A stretch of 64,000 bases of DNA from Paenibacillus xylanexedens (GCF_007676705.1 NZ_VEBF01000010.1:1-64000); one strand, 5' to 3'; counted from the stretch's first letter, positions 27,854-36,954 are shown. Numbers and translations: made by a program. Notes: a model not told the origin generated them from the sequence alone.

Positions 27854-27895
27854 CAAAAAATCCAGGTTACGATACAGCGTAATCTGGATTTTTTG
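27854..27895 (+). terminator. Rho-independent terminator after udk
   Basis: AAAAAATCCAGGTTACG ... CGTAATCTGGATTTTTTG: a stem of about 17 pairs with one mismatch, a 6-base loop and a T-run. Confidence 0.9.
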
Positions 27896-27945
27896 TTGAT
27901 TTTTCATTTATAATAGTCCCCAATAGTTGAAAGGAGATCTCCCCT

Positions 27946-28275
27946 ATGGCTACTTTTGAAGAGTTTATGCAGCATGACATCCGGGTTGGTACAGTGGTGG
28001 AAGCCGAACCCTTCACCAAGGCTCGTATTCCCGCCATTAAAATGACGATCGACTTCGGACCACTTGGTCTTAAACGTTCCAGTGCTCAGATTACCCAACG
28101 CTACACGCCTGACATGATGATCGGCAAACAGGTGATAGCTGTAGTTAATTTCCCGCCTCGACGGATTGCCGGTTTTGTCTCTGAAGTACTCGTACTGGGC
28201 GGTGTGCCTGGTGAAGGTGATGTTGTCTTGCTCTCACCGGATAGCCCATTACCTAATGGAACACCGATAGCCTGA
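27946..28275 (+). CDS. csaA: CsaA, tRNA-binding-domain chaperone
   Basis: 109 residues comprising one OB-fold tRNA-binding domain like that at the C-terminus of methionyl-tRNA synthetase. Typical sequence includes FMQHDIRVGTVVEAEPFTKA, SSAQITQRYTPDMMIGKQVI and AVVNFPPRRIAGFVSEVLVL. Bacillus CsaA has chaperone-like activity linked to protein export and may bind tRNA-like RNA. AAAGGAG precedes the start. It converges with the ABC operon only 35 bases away. Confidence 0.93.
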   Translation: MATFEEFMQHDIRVGTVVEAEPFTKARIPAIKMTIDFGPLGLKRSSAQITQRYTPDMMIGKQVIAVVNFPPRRIAGFVSEVLVLGGVPGEGDVVLLSPDSPLPNGTPIA

Positions 28276-28310
28276 CTTTATTTGGAGTAACGAAAACCCG
28301 CACATCGGTG

Positions 28311-29174
28311 TTATCCTGACAGACTTTCCTGAAGAACCCCCATCCGTCCTTGTTCCTCTTCCTGCTTCTGCGCCTTCATCTTATGCTTCATTTCTCTCAC
28401 GGACAAAACCGAGGCCATCAGGCTCCGGGTATAGGGATGATTCGCTGAGCTGGTCAGCTGCGAACTTTCTACGATTTCAACGACTTCCCCCTGATACATC
28501 ACGGCAATTCGATCGCTGACCTGTTGTACCACCGCGAGATCATGCGATATGAAAATAGATGAGATGCCTGTTTCCTTTCTCAACTCCAGCAACAGATCCA
28601 TGATCTGCTGCTGAATGGAAACATCCAGTGCAGAGGTAGCTTCATCGAACAGGATGATGTCCGGCCGAACACCAATCGCACGGGCAATGACTGCTCTCTG
28701 CTGCTCTCCCCCGCTCAGTTCGTGTGGATATTTACCTGCCGTCGCAGCAGACAATCCCACCCGTTCCAACAGCCTGAGCACTTCCTGCTCCGCTTGTTGA
28801 CCCTTCATTATTTTATAATTAATGAGTGGCTCCCGGATAAAAGCTCCAATCTTCATTCGCGGATTAAAGATAGCCGAAGGCTCCTGGAAGACCATCTGGA
28901 TCCGCTCTCGTTGAGAGCGTAGCGCCTTTCCGTTCAATCGCGTAATATCCTGCTGACGATAGCGAATCTGTCCTGACGTCACTCGTTCCAGATGGGTTAC
29001 ACATCTAGCCAGTGTGCTCTTCCCGCTACCACTCTCCCCGACAATCCCCAGACATTCTCCCGGATACAGTTCCAAATGAACAGCTTTCAATGCATCAACT
29101 GCCCTATGCCCCTTTAACTCGTAGGTTTTGCTCAGATTTCTTAATTCCAGAATTGGTAACTCCTTATGATCCAT
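28311..29174 (-). CDS. Nik/Opp-type ABC transporter ATPase (second subunit, NikE/OppF-like)
   Basis: 287 residues from the ATG at 29174, placed nine bases after GGAGG and overlapping the previous gene by 11. Walker A GIVGESGSGKSTL, Q-loop IQMVFQEPSAIFNPRMKIG, signature LSGGEQQRAVIARAI, Walker B ILFDEATSALD and the H-loop FISHDLAVV are all present, so it should hydrolyse ATP. The C-terminal part carries the NHPYTRSLM motif of the oligopeptide/nickel branch. It partners with the preceding ATPase to power the permease pair. Confidence 0.92.
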   Translation of the reverse strand: MDHKELPILELRNLSKTYELKGHRAVDALKAVHLELYPGECLGIVGESGSGKSTLARCVTHLERVTSGQIRYRQQDITRLNGKALRSQRERIQMVFQEPSAIFNPRMKIGAFIREPLINYKIMKGQQAEQEVLRLLERVGLSAATAGKYPHELSGGEQQRAVIARAIGVRPDIILFDEATSALDVSIQQQIMDLLLELRKETGISSIFISHDLAVVQQVSDRIAVMYQGEVVEIVESSQLTSSANHPYTRSLMASVLSVREMKHKMKAQKQEEEQGRMGVLQESLSG

Positions 29175-29961
29175 GAACATTTCCCTCCAATTCAGGTACA
29201 GCACTCAGCAGTTTGCGGGTATATTCATGCCGAGGTTCGGATATGACGCGGAAAGTCTCTCCCATTTCAACCAAGGTACCACCCTGCATCACACCAATTC
29301 GATCCGCCATATGAGCTGCAACGGCAATGTTATGCGTTACGATGATCATGCCTGTCCCTTGCCGGGAACGAAGCTCGCTCAATCGGTTCATCACTTCATT
29401 CTGTGTCGTCACATCCAATGCACTCGTCGGCTCATCTGCAAGTAAGAGTTCAGGTTCCATCGTCACCGCCATAGCTATCGCCGTTCGTTGTTTCATCCCC
29501 CCACTCAGCTGCGAGGGATAGGCACGCATGATTCGTTCCGGATCATCCAATCCCATGTCCGAGAGCATATTCACAGCCATGGCTTGAGCTGCTTTTCTGG
29601 ATACAGTGAAATGAGTACGAATTGCTTCGATATATTGACTACCGATGCTGCAAATCGGATTAAGATACGAACCACTATCCTGAAACACAATGGCAATCCG
29701 CTTCCCACGCACTCCACCCCAATCCAACCGCGACTCACGTAGAAGCGCTTTTTCCTGAAAAGAGATCTCTCCCCCGGTGTATCGGCCACCTTCTGGAAGC
29801 AGGCCAAGCAAGGCCCGAATCAGGGTTGACTTTCCGCTGCCACTTTCACCTACAATCCCGATAATCTCCCTCTTATTCATGGAGAAGGACAAATCCCGCA
29901 GAGCCATAGAATCATCCTTATAAGTTACGGAAAGGTCGTTGACACTAAGCAAGGGCTTCAT
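29164..29961 (-). CDS. Nik/Opp-type ABC transporter ATPase (first subunit, NikD/OppD-like)
   Basis: 265 residues with complete ABC motifs: Walker A GIVGESGSGKSTL, Q-loop IVFQDSGSYLNPICSIG, signature LSGGMKQRTAIAMAV, Walker B LLADEPTSALD, H-loop IIVTHNIAV, and the C-terminal RHEYTRKLLSAVP motif of the Opp/Nik branch. Its ATG overlaps the stop of the binding-protein gene by one base (TAATG). It is shorter than OppD (about 330) and close to NikD (about 255), which favours a metal-type transporter. Confidence 0.92.
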   Translation of the reverse strand: MKPLLSVNDLSVTYKDDSMALRDLSFSMNKREIIGIVGESGSGKSTLIRALLGLLPEGGRYTGGEISFQEKALLRESRLDWGGVRGKRIAIVFQDSGSYLNPICSIGSQYIEAIRTHFTVSRKAAQAMAVNMLSDMGLDDPERIMRAYPSQLSGGMKQRTAIAMAVTMEPELLLADEPTSALDVTTQNEVMNRLSELRSRQGTGMIIVTHNIAVAAHMADRIGVMQGGTLVEMGETFRVISEPRHEYTRKLLSAVPELEGNVHGS

Positions 29962-31553
29962 TACTGTCCAACCTTAATATTACGATCCAGCAGATAGAAA
30001 TCGATGGGATACATCGTCGCACCTTGCACGTTGCTTTTACTCACAATATTAATCGGGGTATAGGTCAAAAACATATATGCTGCATCGTCCAGAATCATCT
30101 GCTGGGCCTCAGCTGCGAGGGCATACCTTTTCTCCACGTCAAACTCAGAGTGAAGGCGAGTAATTACTTCATCCAGCTTCGGATTGCTATATCCGCCCAC
30201 ATTCCATTCCGCGCCCGTCATAAAGTAGAAATCCAGAATATACTGCGGGTCACCCGTGATGCCTGTATTGATACTTGTTAAAGCCAGATCGTAATTTCCG
30301 CTCTTCTGATGATCGGTCAGATCCTCATAAGAGGTCATATCCAACTGAACGCCAATCTCTTTAAGCTGGGACTGCATCGCAGCAGCCACAATTGAATCGG
30401 ACTCGTAAGAGGAGTTGAGAATCAGCTGTAACGACAGCTTCTTTCCTTCTTTTTCACGAATGCCATCGCCATCTGTATCCTTGAAACCAGCCCCATCCAG
30501 CAACTGTTTAGCTTTCTCCGGGTCGTAATCATATCCTTTGATCTTGTCATAGCCAAAAGGCAGAGCTGATGTGAATGGTCCTTTGGCTGCCTGACCGCCC
30601 ACCAGTGTATTCGCGTACATCTCCCGGTCAATACCATAAGAGATCGCACGGCGAACCTCCGGATCACTCAGCAGCGGATTGGTTGTGTTGAACCATACGA
30701 ATTGGGTACGCAGGCTGGGAATTTCGTCAATGGTGTATTGACTCTTGTCCTGGAATAATGCCAGACTGCTGCGTCCCACGTTACTTGCTACATCAATCTC
30801 TCCTGACTGCAGGGCAAGGGCGCGCGTGCTGTCATCCTTGATGTATTTCAACGTCAATGTGTCGACATCTGCCGCGCCGCCCCAATACCCGTCATACTTC
30901 TTCACCTGGATTTCCTGATCCGGCGTATATCCTGTCACCATAAAAGGCCCGGTAGCAATAGGCTCGCTCTTGAATTTGGATGTATCTGCACTCGTATCCA
31001 CTATGATAAACAGTGGCTCGGCAATATTACCAAGCAGGGACGCATAAGGCTCTGTCGTCTTGATCGTCAGATCTTGTCCCTCAGCAGTCATCGAGGCCAC
31101 TGGCACAGTCGCTTGTCCTCTTTCGTTTAGCTCAATGGAGCGTTCAATCGATTTTTTTACTGCATCTGCGGTTACCTTATTTCCATTATGGAAAGTTACA
31201 CCCTCCCGAATATGAAAATGCCAAGTCGTGTCATCAACACGTTCCCACGTGTCTGCAATTTTAGGAACCAGCTTCATATTCTCGTCAAACTGAATCAGTG
31301 TCTCACCAATTGCTGCACGCGTAAGCGTCCAACCGTTCCATTCCTCTGCCGGGTCCAGATTGCTTCCAAGCCAGAACAGGGCCACATTCAGATGAGTTGG
31401 TGCGCTTGCAGTCTCATTGTCGGTAGCCACCGACTTTCCCGTTGCATCAGACGAGGTCGATGGATTATTGGTGGTGCCACAAGCTGCAAGCAAGAACACA
31501 ACGAACATGGATATGATGGTGAGCAGGATCGATTTTGGAAAATTCCTCTTCAT
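29961..31553 (-). CDS. Nik/Opp-type ABC solute-binding lipoprotein (probable cobalt or nickel)
   Basis: A 530-residue family 5 binding protein. A lipoprotein signal ends in LLAACGTT, followed by a Ser/Thr-rich linker. Mature sequence includes GNKVTADAVKKSIERSI, the usual family 5 block, and ATGPFMVTGYTPDQEIQVKK. Family 5 proteins bind peptides, nickel, heme or metal-chelator complexes. The cobalamin riboswitch in the operon leader points to a B12-linked substrate, most simply cobalt, perhaps chelated. Binding residues cannot be assigned from sequence alone. The start follows CTGGAGGAACCAG, 14 bases after the preceding permease gene. Confidence 0.85.
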   Translation of the reverse strand: MKRNFPKSILLTIISMFVVFLLAACGTTNNPSTSSDATGKSVATDNETASAPTHLNVALFWLGSNLDPAEEWNGWTLTRAAIGETLIQFDENMKLVPKIADTWERVDDTTWHFHIREGVTFHNGNKVTADAVKKSIERSIELNERGQATVPVASMTAEGQDLTIKTTEPYASLLGNIAEPLFIIVDTSADTSKFKSEPIATGPFMVTGYTPDQEIQVKKYDGYWGGAADVDTLTLKYIKDDSTRALALQSGEIDVASNVGRSSLALFQDKSQYTIDEIPSLRTQFVWFNTTNPLLSDPEVRRAISYGIDREMYANTLVGGQAAKGPFTSALPFGYDKIKGYDYDPEKAKQLLDGAGFKDTDGDGIREKEGKKLSLQLILNSSYESDSIVAAAMQSQLKEIGVQLDMTSYEDLTDHQKSGNYDLALTSINTGITGDPQYILDFYFMTGAEWNVGGYSNPKLDEVITRLHSEFDVEKRYALAAEAQQMILDDAAYMFLTYTPINIVSKSNVQGATMYPIDFYLLDRNIKVGQ

Positions 31554-31567
31554 TCTGGTTCCTCCAG

Positions 31568-32401
31568 TTAAGTTGTATTTTTCTTGGGATCAAGCACGTC
31601 TCGCAGGCTGTCTCCCAGTAAATTAAAAATAATAACAGTGCTAAATATCGCCAGGCCCGGATATATCAACAGCCAAGGCGCAGTCTGCAGGTATCTTCTG
31701 CCTTCATTCAACATAGCACCCCACTCGGGGTTCGGTGGCTGCGCACCGAGTCCGAGAAAAGATAACCCCGAGATGGACAGCATCATGCCACCCACATCCA
31801 TCATCGCCATGACGATGAGTGGTGACATCATATTGGGCAGGATCGTCCTGCCAATGATCTGTATCTTACGTGCTCCGCTGAAAGCAGCGGCAGCGACATA
31901 TTCCTTTTGCTGAAGGGAAATCACCAGGCTTCTGGCCATCCGTGCATACTTCGCCCACCAGACAACCGACAGTGCCAGCACCGTATTGAACAATCCCGGC
32001 CCAAGCATCCCCACCACAGCGATCGCAAAAATCAGGCCCGGAAATGCCATTAGTGTGTCGGACAACCGCATGAGAATCGTATCCGTCACACCTCGAGCGA
32101 AACCGGCGATAACTCCAATCGCTACACCGAGTACAAATACAATGCCAATCATCATAAAGGTAAGCAGCAGCGAGGTTCGCGCTCCGTATAGCAGACGGGA
32201 CAATACACAGCGACCTAGCTGATCGGTTCCGAGTGGATATTCGGCGCTGGATGGCTGCAACACTTTGGCAAAATTCGTTGCAAGTGGGTCGTGTGGTGCG
32301 AGCAGCGGCGCAACCATGGCGAGAATAATCCAGAAGACGGTTAGAGATAACAGGAATGTGAACCAGCGATTTTGTAGTAATACAAGTCTGAAGGCTCTCA
32401 T
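31568..32401 (-). CDS. Nik/Opp-type ABC transporter permease (NikC/OppC-like)
   Basis: 277 residues with an N-terminal helix (FTFLLSLTVFWIILAMVAPL) then the DppC/NikC family N-domain, PLATNFAKVLQPSSAEYPLG followed by TDQLGRCVLSRLLYGAR. About five further helices follow, with the EAA-type loop YVAAAAFSGARKIQIIGRTI. It starts directly after the TAG of the other permease gene without a gap. It forms the second half of the membrane channel. Confidence 0.92.
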   Translation of the reverse strand: MRAFRLVLLQNRWFTFLLSLTVFWIILAMVAPLLAPHDPLATNFAKVLQPSSAEYPLGTDQLGRCVLSRLLYGARTSLLLTFMMIGIVFVLGVAIGVIAGFARGVTDTILMRLSDTLMAFPGLIFAIAVVGMLGPGLFNTVLALSVVWWAKYARMARSLVISLQQKEYVAAAAFSGARKIQIIGRTILPNMMSPLIVMAMMDVGGMMLSISGLSFLGLGAQPPNPEWGAMLNEGRRYLQTAPWLLIYPGLAIFSTVIIFNLLGDSLRDVLDPKKNTT

Positions 32402-33340
32402 CTATACATCCACATCCAGTCGGATTCGAGGATCACGAAGATGTGTCCATACATCAACCAGCAGATTCAGTGTGACATATATGATCGCCATCCAGATGAC
32501 ATACCCCTGAATCAGCGGATAATCCCGTGTGAAAATGGCATCTACTGCCATCTGACCAACGCCAGGCCATACAAATAAACTTTCCACAATCGCTGCACCA
32601 CCTAACAAAGCACCTGTCGTCATACCCATAAGGGTAACGATCGGCAGCAGGGCATTGGGGAGAATATGACGCAAAATAATGATCGACTCCTTCACACCTC
32701 TGGATCTTGCTCCGATCACATAGTTCTGGCTTGTCTCCTCAAGCAGGACCGTACGAATCTGTCTGCTGTACTGGGCAACAAGTGGAATCGCGAGTGTACA
32801 TGCAGGCAGAATCAGACTGTTCCAGCCGGAATTGCCCATCACTGGCAGCAGCTTCAGCTGTACGCCGAAGACCAACATGAGCAACATACCCAACCAGAAG
32901 CTGGGCATCGATAATCCGGCAAAAGAGAACAAACGAATAACAAAATCCAGCCATTTATTACGATAGACAGCCGACAACATCCCCAATGGAAAGGAAACCA
33001 GAATAACCAGAATCATAGCGCTTCCTGTTAGCCAAAGCGTTGCCGGGAGCCGTGCCATCAGCACGTCCAGTACTGGACGATTGTATTTATACGACGTACC
33101 AAAATCTCCGGTCACCACCTGTCCCAGCCATGTCCCGTATCGATAGAGAAAAGGCTCGTCCAATCCAAGCTCTGACCTCACCTGCCTGACCAGTTCATCG
33201 GATGGCGTTACCCCTGTAGACATGAGCATAAGTCTGGCTGGATCCCCAGGAGACAGATAGGTTAGCAGGAATGTCAGAAACGTGATGCCGAACAATACGA
33301 CAACCAGTTGTAATAAACGCTTAACGATATATCTGGTCAA
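32402..33340 (-). CDS. Nik/Opp-type ABC transporter permease (NikB/OppB-like)
   Basis: 312 residues from a TTG at 33340 preceded by GGGGAAGGA; the frame extends to a GTG at 33397 with poorer spacing. The N-terminus LTRYIVKRLLQLVVVLFGIT is standard for OppB/NikB proteins. Next come LSPGDPARLM and GDFGTSYKYNRPVLDVLMAR, then about five helices with the loop SQNYVIGARSRGVKESIIIL. It is the first gene of the riboswitch-controlled operon, which continues to 28311. Confidence 0.91.
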   Translation of the reverse strand: MTRYIVKRLLQLVVVLFGITFLTFLLTYLSPGDPARLMLMSTGVTPSDELVRQVRSELGLDEPFLYRYGTWLGQVVTGDFGTSYKYNRPVLDVLMARLPATLWLTGSAMILVILVSFPLGMLSAVYRNKWLDFVIRLFSFAGLSMPSFWLGMLLMLVFGVQLKLLPVMGNSGWNSLILPACTLAIPLVAQYSRQIRTVLLEETSQNYVIGARSRGVKESIIILRHILPNALLPIVTLMGMTTGALLGGAAIVESLFVWPGVGQMAVDAIFTRDYPLIQGYVIWMAIIYVTLNLLVDVWTHLRDPRIRLDVDV

Positions 33341-33425
33341 GTGCTCAAACGTCCTTCCCCAAAACTTTATGTATGTGCCATGATGCTCTCCGTCCACAGC
33401 TCCGCTGAAAACGTATAAATTCTAT

Positions 33426-33470
33426 CAAAAAAGGCGTCCCTCTCCGTGTTACTGGATGAGGACGCCTTAA
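33426..33470 (-). terminator. Terminator / expression platform of the cobalamin riboswitch
   Basis: Minus-strand hairpin AAGGCGTCC ... GGACGCCTTTTTTG. It lies between the aptamer and the first permease gene, so adenosylcobalamin binding would favour termination. Confidence 0.85.
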
Positions 33471-33542
33471 ATAAACAGATTTTCAGAAAAAATCATGCTC
33501 TCTAAACACCTTCCTATCTCCCGTAGGGTACTACTGTGTTTG

Positions 33543-33716
33543 TTAAACCTGGCAGGTCTCCTGGCTCCAGAATCATGGTCATTGCAGCTCCTTCCCGGTC
33601 TAAACCAGTGGATTATCGCTACTTGACTCCTCTGTTACAGTGGCGGGACCGCGCCGGTATTACACCGGACTTCCCTATTAAGCTTTCACCCTGACGGGCG
33701 AAGCACCAAGTTCCAC
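33543..33716 (-). promoter_or_regulatory. Cobalamin (adenosylcobalamin) riboswitch aptamer
   Basis: On the minus strand the conserved elements come in order: GGTGC near the 5' end, GCTTAATAGGGAAG, CCGGTGTAATACCGG, GCGGTCCCGCCACTGTAA, CCACTGG, GGGAAGG, and the B12 box GAGCCAGGAGACCTGCC (33551-33567). This matches the class I cobalamin aptamer. A promoter precedes it and an intrinsic terminator follows it. It should reduce expression of the downstream ABC operon when B12 is plentiful. Confidence 0.95.
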
Positions 33717-33740
33717 ATATTCAATTGCACTTCTGTATCA

Positions 33741-33769
33741 GTATAGCGGGACGACGATTAATGATCAAA
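33741..33769 (-). promoter_or_regulatory. Sigma-A promoter of the riboswitch and ABC operon
   Basis: TTGATC (33764-33769) and TATACT (33741-33746) on the minus strand with a 17-base spacer. Transcription would start about 15-20 bases before the aptamer. Confidence 0.75.
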
Positions 33770-33802
33770 ACTTTTCTTTCAAATTTGAAACACTGGATAC
33801 GT

Positions 33803-34630
33803 CTAACCGCGAATTCTCGAACCCTTCGGAGACACACCCGTCACACGCTTAAACATCTTGGAAAATAATAATGGGTCCGTATAACCCACCGAATGGGCTA
33901 CTTCACTAACGGAAAGTCCGGGGTTCTGAAGAAGATCGGCAGCACGATTCATACGGTACTCCAGAAAAAATGACTGTAGCGACTTGCCGTATCGTTCCTT
34001 GAACAATCCCGACAGATATGTGCGGTCCAGCCCCACGGCGTGGGCAATATCCAGAATGGAGGTCCGCTGGCTGTACCTGTTCTCCATAAACTGAACTGCC
34101 TGCCTGATGTACTCTTCTTTGTTCGAATGAAGCTGTCCCTCCTCTTCCTCAACCGGTGACGATGAGATCAACTCCGCTATCAGGCGGTACAAGAGACTCT
34201 GGTTCATCACATCCCCTCCCGAATACGTGGAGGCCTGAACCATTTCTGAGTACAGGCGCTCCATTGTATTCGTATCACGGGCATCATACACTGGATGCTC
34301 CAGGCTCAATCGGGCACGTTGCATGAATGCCTTGGCTTGCACACCTTTGAATCCAAACCACGAATACGTCCAGGGATCCTTTGGATCTGCCTCATAATGA
34401 ATAAGCGTGTCCGGCAGTATGACAAAGCCCTGTCCCTGAGTCAACTTGTATTCTTGGTCACCCATGTAAACGATCCCCCGTCCTTCATGGATGTAGTGCA
34501 CAATGTAAGAATCACGTACACCCGGTCCCCAATAATGCGCAGGGTCACATGCCTCCCACCCGAAAAACAACAAAATCAGCTCCATCTGTGTCCAGCCTGC
34601 GGGAACCACATTCATCTCAATGCGACTCAT
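33803..34630 (-). CDS. AraC-family transcriptional regulator with cupin sensor
   Basis: 275 residues. The N-terminal ~150 residues match the AraC-type ligand-binding cupin (YIVHYIHEGRGIVYMGDQEY, FVILPDTLIHYEAD). The C-terminal ~100 residues hold two helix-turn-helix motifs: ILDIAHAVGLDRTYLSGLFK and VSEVAHSVGYTDPLLFSKMF. It is transcribed divergently from the GH4 alpha-galactosidase gene across a 202-base region. It should sense a galactoside or related sugar and switch that gene. This assignment rests on gene position and family. Confidence 0.88.
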   Translation of the reverse strand: MSRIEMNVVPAGWTQMELILLFFGWEACDPAHYWGPGVRDSYIVHYIHEGRGIVYMGDQEYKLTQGQGFVILPDTLIHYEADPKDPWTYSWFGFKGVQAKAFMQRARLSLEHPVYDARDTNTMERLYSEMVQASTYSGGDVMNQSLLYRLIAELISSSPVEEEEGQLHSNKEEYIRQAVQFMENRYSQRTSILDIAHAVGLDRTYLSGLFKERYGKSLQSFFLEYRMNRAADLLQNPGLSVSEVAHSVGYTDPLLFSKMFKRVTGVSPKGSRIRG

Positions 34631-34685
34631 TTTTCGCCCTCCATCCTGACTTCGTTCCGCTTACCTCTTCATTCAATCTATTTAT

Positions 34686-34694
34686 ATTATAACA
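34686..34694 (-). promoter_or_regulatory. Extended -10 promoter of the AraC regulator gene
   Basis: On the minus strand TGTTATAAT, a perfect TATAAT preceded by the extended TG dinucleotide. It lies 56 bases before the regulator's start. No good -35 is seen. Confidence 0.55.
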
Positions 34695-34716
34695 GCTAAA
34701 GTGCTTCCATATTAGT

Positions 34717-34730
34717 TGAAAGCGGGAACA
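34717..34730 (+). promoter_or_regulatory. cre-like CcpA site between araC-type and melA genes
   Basis: TGAAAGCGGGAACA differs from cre at one position only. It lies between the divergent genes, about 100 bases before the alpha-galactosidase start. A possible melA promoter, TTGAAA (34751) with TATATG, lies downstream of it; the inverted repeat GCCGA-A-TCGGC (34780-34790) may be a further operator. Confidence 0.5.
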
Positions 34731-34832
34731 AAAATGGGATTATGACATGTTTGAAAGGGGTTGAGCCATAGTTATATGCGCCGAATCGGCCTATAGTTGG
34801 GGTACAACATTTTTCAGGGAGGCTAAACTTAA

Positions 34833-36134
34833 ATGAATAAAATTACGTTCCTCGGTGCAGGCAGCACCGTCTTTGTTAAAAATGTATTGGGTGATGTCAT
34901 GATGACCGAAGCACTGCAAGATTTTGAGCTGGCATTGTTCGATATCGATGCTGAACGCTTGAGCGACTCAGAGCGTTTGCTGACCAGTCTGGCCCGTTCG
35001 ATTGGAAGTCGTTGTGTCATTAACGTATATCATGACCGCAAAGAAGCGCTTCGCGGAGCGAAATATGTCATCAATGCCATTCAGGTGGGTGGGTATGATC
35101 CATGCACCATTACGGACTTCGAAATTCCGAAGAAATACGGACTGCGTCAAACGATTGCAGACACACTCGGTATCGGCGGAATTTTCCGTAACTTGCGGAC
35201 GATTCCGGTCATGCTGGATTTTGCCCGGGATATGCAGGAAGTATGTCCGGATGCATGGTTCCTGAACTATACCAACCCGATGGCCGTGCTTACCAACGTC
35301 ATGAACGTACATGGTGGGATCAAAACCGTAGGATTGTGTCATAGTGTGCAGGTGTGTGTACCGCATCTGTTTGATGCACTGGGGATCGATCAGACGGGTG
35401 TCGTAGCCAAAATTGCAGGCATCAACCACATGGCATGGCTGCTCGAAGTCACAAAAGACGGACAGGATCTGTACCCCGAGATCAAACGTCTGGCGAAGGA
35501 GAAACAGAAGGAACAGCATGATGACATGGTTCGTTATGAACTGATGCAGCGTTTTGGCTATTATGTAACGGAGTCCTCCGAGCACAATGCTGAGTACCAC
35601 CCTTACTTCATCAAACGGAATTACCCGGAGCTAATCAAACGCTTCAACATTCCACTGGATGAGTACCCACGCCGCTGTGTGAACCAGATTGAAGGCTGGA
35701 AAGAGATGCGTACCAAACTGTTTGCCAGCGAAAATATTGAACATACCCGCAGTCGGGAATACGCATCGCATATTATGGAGGCTATGGAGACGAACCAACC
35801 TTACAAAATTGGCGGCAACGTCATGAACAACGGACTGATTACGAATCTGCCGCGCGAGGCATGTGTTGAGGTACCTTGTCTGGTCGATGGCTCAGGAATA
35901 AGCCCTACGTACATTGGTGATCTGCCTCCACAACTCGCGGCATTGAACCGGACAAACATCAACACTCAACTGCTGACGATTGAAGCAGCAATCACTGGCA
36001 AAAAGGAGCATATCTATCATGCCGCCATGCTTGATCCTCACACGGCTGCGGAGCTGTCTATCGATGACATCGTAGCGATGTGTGATGAGTTGATTGAGGC
36101 TCACGGTGACTGGTTGCCAAAATACACGTCATAA
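34833..36134 (+). CDS. melA: Alpha-galactosidase/6-phospho-alpha-glucosidase family, GH4 (MelA-like)
   Basis: A 433-residue cytoplasmic enzyme of the NAD+- and Mn2+-dependent GH4 family, which cleaves by a redox-elimination mechanism. Seen are the N-terminal nucleotide-binding loop ITFLGAGSTVFVKNVLGDVM, the block YVINAIQVGG, the metal and substrate residues in FLNYTNPM, the metal Cys in GLCHSVQ (about C169) and His in GINHMAW (about H199). The GLCHS form fits alpha-galactosidase MelA (melibiose, raffinose) best. No transporter gene is adjacent; the sugar presumably enters by another system. CAGGGAGG precedes the ATG. Confidence 0.92.
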   Translation: MNKITFLGAGSTVFVKNVLGDVMMTEALQDFELALFDIDAERLSDSERLLTSLARSIGSRCVINVYHDRKEALRGAKYVINAIQVGGYDPCTITDFEIPKKYGLRQTIADTLGIGGIFRNLRTIPVMLDFARDMQEVCPDAWFLNYTNPMAVLTNVMNVHGGIKTVGLCHSVQVCVPHLFDALGIDQTGVVAKIAGINHMAWLLEVTKDGQDLYPEIKRLAKEKQKEQHDDMVRYELMQRFGYYVTESSEHNAEYHPYFIKRNYPELIKRFNIPLDEYPRRCVNQIEGWKEMRTKLFASENIEHTRSREYASHIMEAMETNQPYKIGGNVMNNGLITNLPREACVEVPCLVDGSGISPTYIGDLPPQLAALNRTNINTQLLTIEAAITGKKEHIYHAAMLDPHTAAELSIDDIVAMCDELIEAHGDWLPKYTS

Positions 36135-36139
36135 TATAA

Positions 36140-36181
36140 AAGCACCGTTTCCTTTGCAGCTGAAGGGGGCGGTGTTTTTGT
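36140..36181. terminator. Bidirectional terminator between melA and the kdp operon
   Basis: AAAAGCACCGTTTCCTTTGC / GCTGAAGGGGGCGGTGTTTTTG: stem CACCG/CGGTG extended by CCTT/AAGG pairs, with T-runs in both directions. It ends melA (plus) and can stop the kdp transcript (minus). Confidence 0.78.
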
Positions 36182-36251
36182 TCGTTTCATAGCGCTCATC
36201 TGCTGAGGCGTGCATCGCATCTCTTATAATAACGCCACGCACACTTAAACC

Positions 36252-36953
36252 TTATTCGGCAGGGAGCAAAAAGCGATAACCAATGCCCGGCTCCGTCTGA
36301 ATATATCGGGGATTCGCCGGATCTTCCTTTAATTTTTTACGCAGATGTCCCACATATACCCGGAGGTAATGACTGTCAGACTCATGATGATGCCCTCCCC
36401 ATACTTGCTGCAAAAGCTGACGCTGGGTGATGATCTTTCCCGCATTGGAAGCGAGCACCTTCAGCATCTCATATTCCGTTGGGGTTAATTTGACCAAAGT
36501 TCCCTCCAGTTCGACTTGCCTTTGGGCCAGATCAATCGTAAGTGATCCGAAGCGCAATATGGGCTCATCTGTCGTTTTGGCTACATGACGCAGCGCAACC
36601 CGAATACGAGCGATCAACTCACCCATCCCGAAGGGTTTCGTCACATAATCATCTGCACCACCATCCAGCGCAGAAATTTTATCTCCCTCCTGATCCTTCG
36701 CTGTCAACACGATAATCGGCACCTGTGACCATTCACGAATCCGGCGAAGCACCTCCATACCGGACATGCCCGGCAAACCGAGATCAAGGATGATCAGATC
36801 CGGATGTACAATGCTGGCCTGAATGACACCCTCTTCGCCATCCCCGCACTCGTGGAGTTCGAATTGGTGTGCCTGAAGGGTGACCTTGAGCAATTTGCGA
36901 ATCTGCGGCTCATCATCGATCACCAGTATGCGAGCCCCTAGTGGTGCGTTCAT
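36252..36953 (-). CDS. kdpE: Response regulator KdpE
   Basis: 233 residues from the ATG at 36953, one base after the stop of the kinase gene; a TTG at 36965 is the alternative. The receiver domain has D-D-E (ILVIDDEP), phosphoacceptor Asp in IILDLGLPGM (about D57), Thr in IVLTAKD and Lys in YVTKPFGMGEL. The C-terminal OmpR-type winged helix ends LRVYVGHLRKKLKEDPANPR then GIGYRF. It should activate kdp on potassium limitation or turgor stress, binding the boxes at 45806-45859. Unusually, the regulatory genes are the last of a single minus-strand operon. Confidence 0.94.
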   Translation of the reverse strand: MNAPLGARILVIDDEPQIRKLLKVTLQAHQFELHECGDGEEGVIQASIVHPDLIILDLGLPGMSGMEVLRRIREWSQVPIIVLTAKDQEGDKISALDGGADDYVTKPFGMGELIARIRVALRHVAKTTDEPILRFGSLTIDLAQRQVELEGTLVKLTPTEYEMLKVLASNAGKIITQRQLLQQVWGGHHHESDSHYLRVYVGHLRKKLKEDPANPRYIQTEPGIGYRFLLPAE

Positions 36954-36954
36954 G

